Below, piece by piece: positions 43,594 to 53,698 of a stretch of DNA of 64,000 nucleotides. The DNA lies in NCBI RefSeq assembly GCF_018760785.1, contig NZ_JAHHZO010000005.1:124001-188000 (forward strand), written 5' to 3'. Every line of letters starts with the position of its first letter. The first letter of the stretch is position 1. The position numbers and the translations under genes are program-made. The stretch is from Rhizobium sp. CSW-27. Its GTDB lineage: Bacteria > Pseudomonadota > Alphaproteobacteria > Rhizobiales > Rhizobiaceae. Below the pieces are notes generated by a model that worked only from the letters and a program-made list of their open reading frames with translations, made no database searches and was not told where the DNA came from.

Positions 43594-44151
43594 ATGACCA
43601 TTTGCCTGCGTGACGCTCTTGCCGCCGACCTTCCCATCATCACCGAGATCTACCGCGACAGCGTGCTGAACGGCACCGCGAGCTATGAAATCCTGCCGCC
43701 GGATGAAGCGGAGATGGCCCTGCGTTTCCAGGCGATCACCGGGAAGGGCTATCCCTATCTGGTGGCGCAGGACGAGAGCGGGACGATCCTCGGCTATGCC
43801 TATGCCTCGGCCTTCCGCACCCGTCCCGCCTATCGCTGGCTGGTGGAGGATTCGATCTATCTGGCGCCGCAGGCGCGCGGGCGCGGCATCGGCAGGATGC
43901 TGCTCTCGGCCCTGATCGACCGCACGACGGCGCTCGGCTTCCGGCAGATGGCCGCGGTGATCGGCGGCGCAAGCCCCGCTTCCGTTGCGCTGCATGCAGC
44001 GCTTGGCTTCGAGATGGTCGGCCGGATGCAAGGCACCGGCTACAAGCACGGCGCATGGCTGGATACGATCTTCATGCAGAGGGAACTGGGGGAGGGCCGC
44101 AGCACCCATCCCGATCTCGATTGCTATCCCGGCAGCCTGTTCGCCGGCTGA
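43594..44151 (+). CDS. GNAT N-acetyltransferase (phosphinothricin-acetyltransferase-like)
   Basis: A 185-aa acetyltransferase. The acetyl-CoA-binding motif A is [26 protein letters not shown], with R/Q-x-x-G-x-G/A as expected. IRDALAADLPIITEIY-like N-terminus (ICLRDALAADLPIITEIYRD) and GYAYASAFRTRPAYRWLVE are the usual runs of the pat/bar group that acetylates phosphinothricin, methionine sulfoximine and similar small amines. The natural substrate is not certain. Its stop is 7 bases from that of the convergent DUF2794 gene. Confidence 0.88.
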   Translation: MTICLRDALAADLPIITEIYRDSVLNGTASYEILPPDEAEMALRFQAITGKGYPYLVAQDESGTILGYAYASAFRTRPAYRWLVEDSIYLAPQARGRGIGRMLLSALIDRTTALGFRQMAAVIGGASPASVALHAALGFEMVGRMQGTGYKHGAWLDTIFMQRELGEGRSTHPDLDCYPGSLFAG

Positions 44152-44158
44152 CAGGGTC

Positions 44159-44542
44159 TCATTCGACCAGCTTCAGCACCTTGTCGAACACCTTCAGCAC
44201 CTGGGCAAGCTCGTGGCCGCGCTTGAGGATCATGCCATGCGTGTTGACCACGCTATAGGCGCCCTGCTTGGCGGCGAGTTTCGGGTTCTTCTCGATGCGG
44301 TAGAGCGGCATTTCGCCCGAGCGCTTGAAGATGGAGAACACCGCCTTGTCGCGCAGATGGTCGATGGCATAGTCCTTCCACTCGCCTTCGCCCACCATGC
44401 GGCCATAGATCCACAGGATCTGGTCGAGTTCGCGACGGTGGAAGGTGACGGGGGCAGGGTCGGCTGTCTTGCGGTACTGGCTGAGATCGACGACGACGGC
44501 GTCCTCGGCAAAACCACCCGGCAAATCGGATTGATCGGTCAT
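44159..44542 (-). CDS. DUF2794 domain protein
   Basis: A 127-aa soluble protein of DUF2794, a family seen in alphaproteobacteria. The conserved VTFHRRELDQILWIYGRMVGEGEWKDYAID region at ~35-65 and MPLYRIEKNPKLAAKQGAYSVVN later define it. Function unknown. ATG 44542 is chosen over 44560 because GGGAG lies 6 bases before it. It is convergent with the GNAT gene. Confidence 0.88.
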   Translation of the reverse strand: MTDQSDLPGGFAEDAVVVDLSQYRKTADPAPVTFHRRELDQILWIYGRMVGEGEWKDYAIDHLRDKAVFSIFKRSGEMPLYRIEKNPKLAAKQGAYSVVNTHGMILKRGHELAQVLKVFDKVLKLVE

Positions 44543-44938
44543 CAAGGCTCCCAACGCCATGTAACAGATGGATGACAGTGTGCCTCAGCCTGCAGAAATT
44601 GCAAGCCGCACGCAGGGGAAACCCGCCTGACCGGCCGGCGTTTCGCGCCGGCACCCCAGCCCGCACCCCAGCGTGCACCTCTTTGGACACCCGAAGGAGC
44701 GCTCCAGTCTGGCAGCCGGGCGTGCGCCTTCCGGCGCATCGCTATTGCACAGCAAGGCCGCAGCGGGTTCGCCGCCTTGTCGTCAACCGACCGCTTTCCG
44801 CCTGATTTCGGTCAAAAGACTGCCGGAATCCGCCGGCAGATTTCCGCGTGACGGTTGGCGCCTGGCGCCATTGGTCCGGTCGGGAGCGTTGACCTTACCC
44901 CCAGCCCCCAACCCTTCCGGCCGGACTTCCCGTTGCCT
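44543..44938. other. Intergenic region before DUF2794
   Basis: A 396-base gap between the 5' end of the DUF2794 gene and the 3' end of the DUF1223 gene. It is GC-rich with several short inverted repeats (for example CCGGCGTTTCGCGCCGG near 44635-44651). No credible gene; the DUF2794 promoter should be at its left. Confidence 0.4.
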
Positions 44939-45694
44939 TCAGTTGTTGCGCTTGCGGCCCGCCATCACCACCGTGGCGCCATAGATCGCCGATGGTTCGC
45001 CCTTGGCGGTGGAGGACTGCAGCAGGATGGCGCAGCCATCCTTCTTCGAGCGCCCCATGGCCTTTGCCGGCAGCGTGATGGTCATCGCCTTGCCTTCCCA
45101 CATGCCGACGGTCTGCACGTCATAGACGCTGTGCCAGTATTCGATCTGTCGGCCGCTGTTTTCGCCGCGCGACACGTCGATCTGCTGCTGCTTGGTGAAA
45201 TAGGCCACCACGACATCGGCCCGGCCGGCGCCATCGCCGATGTTGATCTCCAGTTCGTCATTGTTCATGCGCGCCACGACCGGCACCGTCAGGCCGTGGC
45301 CGGCGGCCTTGAGGCTGTCGATCTTGTCGTTGATGGCGGAAAGGTCCGTACCCTTCAGATGCTCGCGACCGTTGATGACGGCCTGGGGCGTATAGACGCC
45401 GCTGCGCCCCATGGAATGGGCATAGCCGTACTGCCGCTCGGTGTTTTCCTTGGAACTCAGCGTATCTGTCCAGCCGAGATAGTTCCAGTAATCGACGTGA
45501 TAGGAAAGGGCCACCACGTCGCCCTGCTCGACGAGCTTCTTCAGCGCCGCATCGGCCGGCGGGCAGGAGGCGCAGCCCTGCGAGGTGAACAGTTCCACCA
45601 CACCCTTTGCCGGGCTCTGCAGGTCGCCCGCCGCAACCGGTCCGCCGCAAAGGCCGCCCGCCAGAAGCAGGGCGGCAGATCGTGTCAGCTTCAT
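44939..45694 (-). CDS. DUF1223 domain protein, thioredoxin-like, exported
   Basis: A 251-aa protein of DUF1223 with an N-terminal signal peptide (MKLTRSAALLLAGGLCGGPVAAG). Just after it lies a thioredoxin-like motif VVELFTSQGCASCPPADAALKKL with a CxxC pair and the conserved SYHVDYWNYLGWTDTLSSKENTERQYGYA block. A periplasmic redox role is plausible but not shown. ATG 45694 begins the signal peptide; the longer frame to 45718 is not needed. Confidence 0.85.
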   Translation of the reverse strand: MKLTRSAALLLAGGLCGGPVAAGDLQSPAKGVVELFTSQGCASCPPADAALKKLVEQGDVVALSYHVDYWNYLGWTDTLSSKENTERQYGYAHSMGRSGVYTPQAVINGREHLKGTDLSAINDKIDSLKAAGHGLTVPVVARMNNDELEINIGDGAGRADVVVAYFTKQQQIDVSRGENSGRQIEYWHSVYDVQTVGMWEGKAMTITLPAKAMGRSKKDGCAILLQSSTAKGEPSAIYGATVVMAGRKRNN

Positions 45695-45833
45695 CGGTTT
45701 CGCCTTCTGGAGGAGCATCGCTTGTCTTCGTCGCGCAGCATCGTCATCGAGTGGGAGAAAACCTAACCCGTGACCGCCATCAACCGGAAGTCACAAGGGG
45801 GTGAGACGCAGGAGGTCGTAACACCTGCTCATG

Positions 45834-45865
45834 AAAAAGCCGCCGGACAGGATTGTCCGGCGGCT
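45834..45865 (-). terminator. Terminator of acnA
   Basis: Twelve-base arms (45838-45849 and 45854-45865) with a 4-base loop, followed on the minus strand by TTTTT (45838-45834). It lies 20 bases beyond the acnA stop codon. Confidence 0.92.
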
Positions 45866-45884
45866 CCTTATGCAGTCATGGCAA

Positions 45885-48581
45885 TCAGGCGGCGAGGTCG
45901 CGCAGAACCGTCTGCAGGATGCCGCCATTGTTGACGTAGATGACCTCATCCAGCGTGTCGATGCGGCACAGGATCTTGATTTCCTTCACCGTTCCATCGG
46001 CATAGGTGATCTTGGCCGTCTTCCATTCGCGCGGCTTGATCTCACCGTCGAGGCCTTCGATCGTGACGGTTTCGTCACCCTTCAGGTCGAGGCTCTGCCA
46101 GTTGGTGCCCTCTTCGAAGACGAAGGGGATCACGCCCATGCCGACCAGGTTCGAACGGTGGATGCGCTCGAAGGACTGGGCGATCACGGCGCGCACGCCG
46201 AGCAGGTTGGTGCCCTTGGCAGCCCAGTCACGCGAGGAACCGTTGCCGTATTCGACGCCGGCGAAGATGACGAGCGGAACGCCCTCGGCCTTGTACTTCA
46301 TGGCCGCGTCGTAGATCGACATCTCTTCCTTGGACGGATAGTGGACGGTGTAACCGCCTTCCTTGCCGTTCGGGCCGAGCATGAAGTTGCGGATGCGGAT
46401 GTTGGCGAACGTGCCGCGCATCATCACTTCATGGTTGCCACGGCGCGTGCCGTACTGGTTGAAGTCCGCCACCGAAACGCCGTTTTCGAGCAGGTAGGCA
46501 CCGGCCGGAGACTGTGCCTTGATCGAGCCGGCCGGGGAAATGTGGTCGGTGGTGATCTTGTCGCCGAAGAGACCCAGAACGCGGGCATTGACGATGTTGT
46601 CGGTGCCGACACCGGCCTGCTTCGGCATGCCGACGAAGTAGGGCGGGTTCTGCACATAGGTCGACTTGTCGTCCCAGGCATAGGTCTGGCCTTCCGGAAC
46701 CTGCACGGCCTGCCAGTTGACGTCGCCCTTGAAGACGTCGGCATACTTGGTTTCGAACAGTTCGCGGGTGACGTATTTCTGGATGAACTCCTGCACTTCG
46801 GCAGAGGTCGGCCAGATGTCCTTCAGGTACACCGGGTTGCCGTCACGGTCTTCGCCGAGCGGCTCGCTGGTGAGATCCTTCTGAACGGTGCCGGCCAGCG
46901 CGTAAGCAACGACCAGCGGCGGAGAAGCCAGGTAGTTCGCCTGAACGTCCGGCGAGATGCGGCCTTCGAAGTTGCGGTTACCGGAGAGAACGCCAGCGGC
47001 AATGATGCCCTTGTCGTTGATCGTCTTGGAAATCGGTGCCGGAAGCGGACCGGAGTTACCAATGCAGGTCGTGCAGCCGAAACCGACGAGATTGAAGCCG
47101 AGCGCATCAAGCTCCTTCTGCAGGCCGGACTTCTCCAGATATTCGCCAACAACCTGAGATCCGGGTGCAAGCGAGGTCTTGACCCACGGCTTGGACTTCA
47201 GACCCTTGGCAACAGCATTGCGGGCGAGAAGGCCGGCCGCAATCAGAACGCTCGGGTTCGAGGTGTTGGTGCACGACGTGATGGCGGCAATCGCCACGTC
47301 GCCATGGCCGAGATCGAAATCCGTGCCTTCAACAGCCCAACGCTGGGAAAGCTGGCCGGGCTTCTTGTAGTCGCCTTCCAGAGCGGTGGCGAAGTTCGGA
47401 GCGATGGTTTCCAGGGCCAGGCGGCCTTCCGGACGCTTCGGGCCGGCCATCGACGGCACGACGTCGCCGAGGTCGAGTTCCAGCGTGTCGGTGAAGACGA
47501 GGTCGGAACCGTCGCCCTCGCGCCACATGCCCTGCGCCTTCGAATAGGCTTCAACGAGGGCGATGCGCTCCTTGGTGCGGCCGGACATGTCGAGGTAACC
47601 GACGGTCGCCGAATCAACGGGGAAGAAGCCGCAGGTCGCGCCGTATTCCGGACCCATGTTGCCGATGGTTGCACGGTCGGCAACCGGCAGCGTGTCGAGA
47701 CCCGTGCCGTAGAATTCGACGAACTTGGAAACAACGCCCTTCTTGCGCAGCATCTGAACGACCGTCAGAACGAGGTCGGTTGCGGTGACGCCTTCCTTCA
47801 GCGTGCCGGTCAGCTTGAAGCCGATGACTTCCGGCAGAAGCATGGAAACCGGCTGGCCGAGCATGGCAGCCTCAGCTTCGATGCCGCCAACGCCCCAACC
47901 CAGAACGCCCAGACCATTGATCATGGTCGTATGGGAGTCGGTGCCGACGCAGGTATCCGGATAGGCGATGGTTTCGCCATCTTCTTCCTTGGTCCAGACC
48001 GTCTGGCCCAGATATTCGAAATTCACCTGGTGACAGATGCCGGTGCCCGGAGGAACGACGCGGAAATTCTTGAATGCCTGCTGGCCCCACTTCAGGAAGC
48101 GGTAACGCTCGCCGTTGCGCTCGTATTCCAGCTCAACGTTGCGGGCAAAGGCCTTGGGCGTACCGAACTCATCGACGATGACCGAGTGGTCGATGACGAG
48201 GTCGACGGGAACCAGCGGGTTGATCTTTTCAGGATCGCCGCCGAGAGCCTTGATGCCGTCACGCATGGCAGCAAGGTCAACGACTGCCGGAACGCCGGTG
48301 AAGTCCTGCATGAGAACGCGAGCCGGCCGATAGGCGATTTCGTTCTCGATCTTGCCCTTGTTGTTCAGCCACTCGGCGACGGAGAGGATGTGCTCCTTGG
48401 TGACGGACTTGCCGTCTTCAAAGCGCAGCAGGTTTTCCAGAAGAACCTTCATGGAGAAGGGCAGCTTGGAAACGCCTGGCAGACCGTTGGCCTCGGCCTT
48501 CGGCAAGCTGTAGTACACATAGTCCTTGCCGTCGACGGTCAGCACGGACCGGCAATTGAAGCTGTCGAGAGATTTTGTCAC
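45885..48581 (-). CDS. acnA: Aconitate hydratase A
   Basis: An 898-aa monomeric [4Fe-4S] aconitase of the TCA cycle, of the IRP1/AcnA type. Cluster cysteines are in [13 protein letters not shown] and [14 protein letters not shown]. The C-terminal swivel domain has [19 protein letters not shown] sequence ([46 protein letters not shown] region). The GTG at 48581 is chosen because it gives [12 protein letters not shown], matching the usual [10 protein letters not shown] start; the extension to 48614 uses another GTG and has no family support. An ICE-box-like element lies about 170-186 bases upstream. Confidence 0.96.
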   Translation of the reverse strand: MTKSLDSFNCRSVLTVDGKDYVYYSLPKAEANGLPGVSKLPFSMKVLLENLLRFEDGKSVTKEHILSVAEWLNNKGKIENEIAYRPARVLMQDFTGVPAVVDLAAMRDGIKALGGDPEKINPLVPVDLVIDHSVIVDEFGTPKAFARNVELEYERNGERYRFLKWGQQAFKNFRVVPPGTGICHQVNFEYLGQTVWTKEEDGETIAYPDTCVGTDSHTTMINGLGVLGWGVGGIEAEAAMLGQPVSMLLPEVIGFKLTGTLKEGVTATDLVLTVVQMLRKKGVVSKFVEFYGTGLDTLPVADRATIGNMGPEYGATCGFFPVDSATVGYLDMSGRTKERIALVEAYSKAQGMWREGDGSDLVFTDTLELDLGDVVPSMAGPKRPEGRLALETIAPNFATALEGDYKKPGQLSQRWAVEGTDFDLGHGDVAIAAITSCTNTSNPSVLIAAGLLARNAVAKGLKSKPWVKTSLAPGSQVVGEYLEKSGLQKELDALGFNLVGFGCTTCIGNSGPLPAPISKTINDKGIIAAGVLSGNRNFEGRISPDVQANYLASPPLVVAYALAGTVQKDLTSEPLGEDRDGNPVYLKDIWPTSAEVQEFIQKYVTRELFETKYADVFKGDVNWQAVQVPEGQTYAWDDKSTYVQNPPYFVGMPKQAGVGTDNIVNARVLGLFGDKITTDHISPAGSIKAQSPAGAYLLENGVSVADFNQYGTRRGNHEVMMRGTFANIRIRNFMLGPNGKEGGYTVHYPSKEEMSIYDAAMKYKAEGVPLVIFAGVEYGNGSSRDWAAKGTNLLGVRAVIAQSFERIHRSNLVGMGVIPFVFEEGTNWQSLDLKGDETVTIEGLDGEIKPREWKTAKITYADGTVKEIKILCRIDTLDEVIYVNNGGILQTVLRDLAA

Positions 48582-48750
48582 GGAAACAACCCCGCTGATA
48601 TCAAGAGCCAACACGCGCGTGCGGACGCCTATGCACTACATGCACATCAGGATGCGGGTGCGACCATTTCCGCTGTCCGCACGAGAAGAATGAACTTCAG
48701 GTCCGGCGCAAAGTGAAAATCACGCCGGCCGCTGGCGTGGTTGCGAAGCT

Positions 48751-48767
48751 TATAGATAATTTCTAAG
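48751..48767. promoter_or_regulatory. ICE (Irr) box-like element between acnA and ccmA
   Basis: TATAGAT-AAT-TTCTAAG matches 11 of 14 fixed bases of the Irr consensus TTTAGAA-N3-TTCTAAA. It lies in the shared divergent promoter region of an iron-sulfur enzyme and the cytochrome c maturation operon, both iron-dependent and reported Irr-regulon members in rhizobia. Motif reading only. Confidence 0.45.
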
Positions 48768-48845
48768 AAGTGTTCCAGACGGTGAAGGGGCAGATTGCGA
48801 GATTTTTTTGCAATGCGCTCCGCCGTGGGACCAGAGGCTCACACC

Positions 48846-49496
48846 ATGCGGCTGATTGCCGAAAACCTCTCGGCGCATCGCGGCGAGGATCTGATTTTCT
48901 CGAATATTTCCTTCAATTTAACGGCGGGAGAAGCCCTGCTGCTCACCGGCCGCAACGGCTCGGGCAAATCGACGCTTCTGAAGGTCGTCGCGGGCCTCAT
49001 CCGGCCTGCTTCCGGGGCAATTTCCTGGCAGGGCGGCCGGGGTGAAACCGGGGTTCCGGTGCGGGAAGTCTGCCACTATCTCGGTCACCGCAATGCCATG
49101 AAACCGGAACTCTCGGTTGCGGAAAATCTCGCCTTCTGGCGCGCTTTCCTTGGCGACCGGCCGGGCGGCGCCGGCCTTTCGGTCGGCGAGGCGGCGGCGG
49201 CGGTCGAACTGGAGGCGATCCTGCACCTGCCCTTCGGCTATCTCTCCGCCGGCCAGCAACGGCGCATGGCCTTTGCCAAGCTTCTGGTTGCCCATCGGCC
49301 GGTCTGGCTGCTGGACGAGCCGACGGCAGCGCTTGATTCGGCGGCCGAGGGGCTGTTTGCCAGCCTGATTCGCGATCATCTCGGCCGGGGCGGTCTGGTC
49401 CTTGCCGCCACTCACCAGCCGCTTGATCTCGTCGCTGCGCACCGGCTGCAGATGCAGGGGTTTCAGTATGCGCAGATGGAAGGGGAAATCGCATGA
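48846..49496 (+). CDS. ccmA: Heme exporter ATP-binding protein CcmA
   Basis: A 216-aa ABC ATPase of cytochrome c maturation. Walker A GRNGSGKSTLLKVVAGLI, the signature region YLSAGQQRRMAFAKLLVA and Walker B PVWLLDEPTAALD are intact. CcmAB with CcmC load heme onto CcmE (encoded elsewhere). ATG 48846 is chosen over upstream starts because it gives MRLIAENLSAHRG. Its stop overlaps the ccmB start (ATGA). The promoter region is shared with acnA. Confidence 0.94.
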   Translation: MRLIAENLSAHRGEDLIFSNISFNLTAGEALLLTGRNGSGKSTLLKVVAGLIRPASGAISWQGGRGETGVPVREVCHYLGHRNAMKPELSVAENLAFWRAFLGDRPGGAGLSVGEAAAAVELEAILHLPFGYLSAGQQRRMAFAKLLVAHRPVWLLDEPTAALDSAAEGLFASLIRDHLGRGGLVLAATHQPLDLVAAHRLQMQGFQYAQMEGEIA

Positions 49497-50152
49497 CCGC
49501 CCTGCTGCTGCGCGACCTGAAACTGTCGATCCGGGCCGGTGGCGGTGCGCTGATCGGCATCCTGTTCTTCATGACGGTCGTTGCCGTCATTCCCTTCGGC
49601 GTCGGGCCGGATCTCAATCTGCTGTCGCGCATCGGTCCGGCGATCGTCTGGATCGGTGCGCTGCTGGCGGCGCTGCTCGGGCTCGACCGGATGTTCCAGG
49701 CCGATCGGGACGATGGCTCGCTCGATCTTCTGCTGATGCAGGAGCATCCGCTGGTGCTGACGGTGCTGGTCAAGTGCCTGGCGCACTGGCTCGCCAATGT
49801 GCTGCCGCTCGTCTTGGCCTCGCCCTTGCTCGGCCTGTTCATGAACATGAGCGAGGTGGCGATCGGCGCGGTGATGCTGACGCTGCTGGTCGGTTCGCCG
49901 GCGCTGACCTTCATCGGCGCGGTGGGGGCGGCCGTCTCGGTCACGCTGCCGCGCGGCGGGCTGCTTGTCTCCATCCTGGTGCTGCCGCTGTGCATTCCCG
50001 TGCTGATCTTCGGGGTCAGCGCGACCTATGCTGCGGTGGAGGATCCGGCGCCCTTCCTGCCGCCTTTCCTGATTCTGACGGCCATCACGATGTTTTTTGC
50101 GGTGCTGGGGCCGGCAGGCGCCGCCCTGGCGTTGCGCAATGCCGGGGATTGA
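49493..50152 (+). CDS. ccmB: Heme exporter permease CcmB
   Basis: A 219-aa inner-membrane protein with six predicted helices. The N-terminal LLLRDLKLSIRAGGGALIGILFFMTVVAVIPF and LLGLDRMFQADRDDGSLDLLLMQ are typical. The gene overlaps ccmA by four bases, so translation is coupled. The next gene, ccmC, begins 45 bases downstream. Confidence 0.94.
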   Translation: MTALLLRDLKLSIRAGGGALIGILFFMTVVAVIPFGVGPDLNLLSRIGPAIVWIGALLAALLGLDRMFQADRDDGSLDLLLMQEHPLVLTVLVKCLAHWLANVLPLVLASPLLGLFMNMSEVAIGAVMLTLLVGSPALTFIGAVGAAVSVTLPRGGLLVSILVLPLCIPVLIFGVSATYAAVEDPAPFLPPFLILTAITMFFAVLGPAGAALALRNAGD

Positions 50153-50196
50153 CTAGGATCAAGTGCAGGCCGCGGGCCGTGATTTAGAAGGACGCC

Positions 50197-50955
50197 ATGA
50201 CCGACAGCCTCGCCATTCGCAAATTCAGCGACCTTGCCAATCCGACCCGCTTTCTGGCGATCGCCGAGCGCGTGCTGCCCTGGCTTGCCGGCCTCTGTTG
50301 TCTGCTGTTCGCGCTAGGCCTCACGCTCGCCTTCACCACGGAGGGGGATTACCAGCAGGGCGATACGGTGCGCATCATGTATGTGCACGTGCCGGCCGCC
50401 TGGCTGTCGATGATGTGCTATTCGGTGATGGCGTTGTCGGCGCTCGGCACGCTGGTCTGGCGCCATCCGCTTGCCGATGTCAGCCACAAGGCGGCTGCTC
50501 CGCTGGGGGCCGCCTTCACGCTGGTGGCGCTGGTGACCGGCTCGCTGTGGGGCAAGCCGATGTGGGGCACCTGGTGGGTCTGGGATGCGCGGTTGACCTC
50601 CGTTTTCATCCTGTTCCTGATGTATCTCGGCCTGATTGCGCTGAACCGCGCCATGGATGATCCGTCGCGCGCCGCGCGCGTCTCCGCCGTGCTGATCCTT
50701 GTCGGCTTCGTCAATATTCCGATCATCAAGTTCTCCGTCGACTGGTGGAACACGCTGCACCAGCCGGCGAGCGTGATCCGCATGGGCGGCCCGACCATCG
50801 ATCCTGAGTTCCTGCGCCCGCTCGTCGTGATGGCGCTGGCTTTCACGCTGCTGTTCTTCACACTGCACATCATGGCGATCCGCAACGAGATCTGGCGCCG
50901 CCGGGTGGCAACGCAACGGCGCATGGCGGCGCGTCTTGCCGGACGCGGAGACTGA
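50197..50955 (+). CDS. ccmC: Heme-handling protein CcmC
   Basis: A 252-aa membrane protein with six helices and the tryptophan-rich motif [12 protein letters not shown] that contacts heme; the periplasmic histidine regions ([15 protein letters not shown]) are present. CcmC passes heme to CcmE. Good ATG context with GAAGGACGCC just upstream. Confidence 0.94.
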   Translation: MTDSLAIRKFSDLANPTRFLAIAERVLPWLAGLCCLLFALGLTLAFTTEGDYQQGDTVRIMYVHVPAAWLSMMCYSVMALSALGTLVWRHPLADVSHKAAAPLGAAFTLVALVTGSLWGKPMWGTWWVWDARLTSVFILFLMYLGLIALNRAMDDPSRAARVSAVLILVGFVNIPIIKFSVDWWNTLHQPASVIRMGGPTIDPEFLRPLVVMALAFTLLFFTLHIMAIRNEIWRRRVATQRRMAARLAGRGD

Positions 50956-50959
50956 CGTC

Positions 50960-51136
50960 ATGACCCATGCCTTCTATGTTCTGGCCTCCTATGCCGTGGC
51001 GGCCCTCGTGATTTTCGGCCTGGTCATCTGGACCTTCGCGGATGGTCGTGCCCGCCGCCGGGAACTGGCGGAACTGGAAGCGGCCGGCCTGCGCCGCCGC
51101 TCTGCCGCCGCACCTTCCGGGAAGTCCACGTCATGA
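50960..51136 (+). CDS. ccmD: Heme exporter protein CcmD
   Basis: A 58-aa single-pass membrane protein ([24 protein letters not shown]) with a basic cytoplasmic tail ([20 protein letters not shown]), the CcmD pattern. It releases holo-CcmE from CcmABC. It lies between ccmC and ccmG, the usual position, and overlaps ccmG by four bases (ATGA). Confidence 0.9.
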   Translation: MTHAFYVLASYAVAALVIFGLVIWTFADGRARRRELAELEAAGLRRRSAAAPSGKSTS

Positions 51137-51744
51137 GCGGCGAGGCCCGTGGGGAGGCCGGCGCAGAACACGCGCCCCGCCGCCGCACCATCCGGGTGCT
51201 GGTCCTGATCCCGCTTCTGGTCTTTGCCGGATTTGCCGCGATTGCCGGCAAGATGCTCTATGATCAGGATGTCAACGGGCTGGATGTGTCGGCCATCCCC
51301 TCCGCCCTGATCGGCAAGCCCGCCCCCTCTCTTTCGCTGCCGCCACTGGAGGGGTCCGAGACGCCGGCGCTGACCGATGCCGCCATTCGCGGCAAGCTCA
51401 CGCTCGTCAACGTGTTTGCCTCCTGGTGCGTGCCCTGCCGTCAGGAACATCCGCTGCTGAAGGAACTGGCCGGCGATCCGCGCCTCACCATCGTCGGCAT
51501 CAATTACAAGGACCGCAACGACAATGCGTTGCGCTTCCTCGGTGAACTCGGCAATCCGTACGATGCCATCGGCGTCGATCCGAACGGCAAGGCGGCGATC
51601 GACTGGGGCGTCTACGGCATTCCCGAAAGCTATCTCGTCGGCCCCGACGGCACCATTCTCTACAAGCGCGTCGGCCCGTTCGATGAGCGCAGCGTCACGC
51701 AGGATCTGCTCCCGGCGATCGAAAAGGCCTCAGGAGGCCGTTGA
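51133..51744 (+). CDS. ccmG: Thiol:disulfide interchange protein CcmG/DsbE
   Basis: A 203-aa membrane-anchored periplasmic thioredoxin. One N-terminal helix (~21-40), then the TlpA/CcmG fold with [19 protein letters not shown] as active site and [23 protein letters not shown], which contains the cis-Pro loop. It reduces apocytochrome c. The operon ends here; cycHJKL/ccmEFHI are not in the window. The last 15 bases overlap the 3' end of the convergent GGDEF gene. Confidence 0.94.
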   Translation: MSGEARGEAGAEHAPRRRTIRVLVLIPLLVFAGFAAIAGKMLYDQDVNGLDVSAIPSALIGKPAPSLSLPPLEGSETPALTDAAIRGKLTLVNVFASWCVPCRQEHPLLKELAGDPRLTIVGINYKDRNDNALRFLGELGNPYDAIGVDPNGKAAIDWGVYGIPESYLVGPDGTILYKRVGPFDERSVTQDLLPAIEKASGGR

Positions 51745-52923
51745 GGCAGAGAGCGGCGTGACAAGCGTCAGCCCTTTCGATCCGATCGGGGCAAGCCCTT
51801 CCACGGCGACACGATTGCGGCCTTGCCCCTTTGCCACGTAAAGCTGGTGGTCGGCCTGCTGGATCGCGGCGCGGATGGCGTCCGGCCCCTTGCCGATGGC
51901 GGCAACGCCGAAGCTGGCGGTGATCGGCCCGCCGTCGGCATCGAAGGACCAGTGACGGCTGGCCAGCGTCCGGCGCAGCACCTCGGCCCGCACCTGTGCT
52001 TCCGTCAGAGACGCGCTTGGCAGCAGCATGACGAATTCCTCGCCGCCGTAGCGGGCACAGATCATGTCTGGCACGGCGTTGTCGCCGATCAGCCGGGCGA
52101 ATTCGGCAATCACCATATCGCCTGCCATATGGCCGAAGCGATCATTGATGCGCTTGAAGAAATCGATGTCGGCCATGATCACGGCGCCGCCCTCTGCCGC
52201 AATCCGGGGATTTTCAAGCTGCAGTTCGAAGCCGCGACGGTTGAGGAGGCCGGTCAGCGGGTCCTGTTCCGCAGCCGTGCGGTAGCGTGCGATGATGTCT
52301 GTCGTGATCGCGGCAAGCGCTGACAGAGCCAGCAGGAAACCGATCACGCTCGCCCCCAGCTGGACATAGAAGGCGTAAGGCGACTGGAAATAGTCGCGCA
52401 GCGAAAAGCTGACCAGCGAGGAGGTCAGCAGCGTGAAGAGGGCCAGTCGAAGGAAGGTCTCGATGACGACGGCGCCGACGACGGTGACCAGCAGCCGGTC
52501 GCTCCAGGTCTTGCGCGCAGGAAGGGCGCGGCAGAAGGGAATGAGGATCAGCAGCCCGCAGGTCAGATCGCTCAGGATGATTTCCGTGCGCATGTCATCC
52601 GTGTGGATCGCATAAAGCAGTGGCGGCAGGCAGAGCGCGCACAGGCAAAGCCGCAGGCCACGCAACGGATGCAGTGAAAACTGGAGGGAAATCGCCTCGC
52701 CATAGCTGAAGAACGCCAGCAGGAACAGCAGGTTGACGACCACGCTTCTGATTTCGACCGGCACCAGCGACAGCAGCGGAATGCTGAAGGCCGCAGCAGC
52801 CGAGAGAAAGCCGATACCCCAATACTGTGCGGCAGCACCGCCGCCCTTGCCTCGCAGCACGAGAAAAACGATGCCGAAGACCGCCATGAACAAGGGGAGA
52901 AGAAAAGCGAAATTATCTTCCAC
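51730..52923 (-). CDS. GGDEF diguanylate cyclase, membrane-bound
   Basis: A 397-aa protein with six or seven N-terminal membrane helices (~1-215, no recognised sensor family) and a C-terminal GGDEF domain (~225-397) making cyclic di-GMP. The active-site loop is RYGGEEF and the metal-binding DIDFFKRINDRFGHMAGD is intact, so catalysis is likely. The inhibitory RxxD I-site upstream of the active site is missing (sequence there AVPD), so product feedback by that site is not expected. No EAL domain. Convergent with ccmG. Confidence 0.9.
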   Translation of the reverse strand: MEDNFAFLLPLFMAVFGIVFLVLRGKGGGAAAQYWGIGFLSAAAAFSIPLLSLVPVEIRSVVVNLLFLLAFFSYGEAISLQFSLHPLRGLRLCLCALCLPPLLYAIHTDDMRTEIILSDLTCGLLILIPFCRALPARKTWSDRLLVTVVGAVVIETFLRLALFTLLTSSLVSFSLRDYFQSPYAFYVQLGASVIGFLLALSALAAITTDIIARYRTAAEQDPLTGLLNRRGFELQLENPRIAAEGGAVIMADIDFFKRINDRFGHMAGDMVIAEFARLIGDNAVPDMICARYGGEEFVMLLPSASLTEAQVRAEVLRRTLASRHWSFDADGGPITASFGVAAIGKGPDAIRAAIQQADHQLYVAKGQGRNRVAVEGLAPIGSKGLTLVTPLSASTAS

Positions 52924-53113
52924 TTTCGATTCCCTTCCGTCGGGTCATGGCCAATACTGCGCGGATTTGATTTCTGTCAGAAGCATCCCTAGCGAATTTT
53001 CCGCCACAATGGAAGCTTGTGCCGGATATACCGCCATCGCATGCGTGTGCTGGTCGTCGGCGACTTTCCGGAAAACGCGAATCAGCTGTCGCGCCGTGCG
53101 GTCCGGCAATGCA

Positions 53114-53698
53114 TCACACGCCCGCTTGCCAGGCCTTGACCGCCTCGACCGGCCAGATCAGCATCAGCACGTTGAGGGTGAGATTGTCGCGGATGAGGAA
53201 GCCTGTGAGCAGTTCGAAGGCAAGCGCGATCAAGACCGTCAGCCAGATCGGCGCGCGTGCCGCAAACAGGAAGCCGAGCGCCATGAAGACGGTATCCATC
53301 GCCGAATTGAGGATGCTGTCGCCCTCGTAGCCGATCGCCATGGTGGCGGAGCGGTAGCGATTGATGATGATCGGCGAGTTTTCCAGCAGCTCCCAGCCCG
53401 CCTCGATCAGGGTGGCGAGCGCCAGCCGTTTGGGAAGGCGTGCCTTGCGCAGCACCAGCCAGCCGAGCCCGTAGAACAGGAAGCCGTGGATGATGTGCGA
53501 GGGCGTGTACCAGTCGGCCAGATGCTGCGAATTGCCCGGCGTGTTCACGCCCGGCTCGAACAGCTTGATCGTGCCGCAGGTGCAGATCCACACACGGCCC
53601 ATCAGGTGCTCGGAGAGAACCTGGACGGCGAGGATGATGAGCGCGACCGAAAGCCAGAAGGCGTGGGAGCGGGAGGGCGAAGCCGTCGCCACCGTCAC
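53114..53698 (-). CDS. DUF2585 domain membrane protein
   Basis: A 194-aa integral membrane protein of DUF2585 with about five hydrophobic segments. Conserved runs are [16 protein letters not shown] (Cys-rich) and [24 protein letters not shown], and [29 protein letters not shown]. Function unknown. It overlaps the end of the septation-protein gene by four bases (ATGA) and is the last gene of the run dapF-mtaB-ftsY-ispZ-DUF2585. Confidence 0.87.
   Translation of the reverse strand: MTVATASPSRSHAFWLSVALIILAVQVLSEHLMGRVWICTCGTIKLFEPGVNTPGNSQHLADWYTPSHIIHGFLFYGLGWLVLRKARLPKRLALATLIEAGWELLENSPIIINRYRSATMAIGYEGDSILNSAMDTVFMALGFLFAARAPIWLTVLIALAFELLTGFLIRDNLTLNVLMLIWPVEAVKAWQAGV

Noticed and set aside
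44543..44938. Small frames in the gap before DUF2794
   Set aside because: Short, Arg/Pro-rich, no ribosome binding sites and no recognisable sequence.
48582..48614. Upstream GTG start extending aconitase by 11 residues
   Set aside because: The added [10 protein letters not shown] is not family-like, while GTG 48581 gives the known [13 protein letters not shown] N-terminus.
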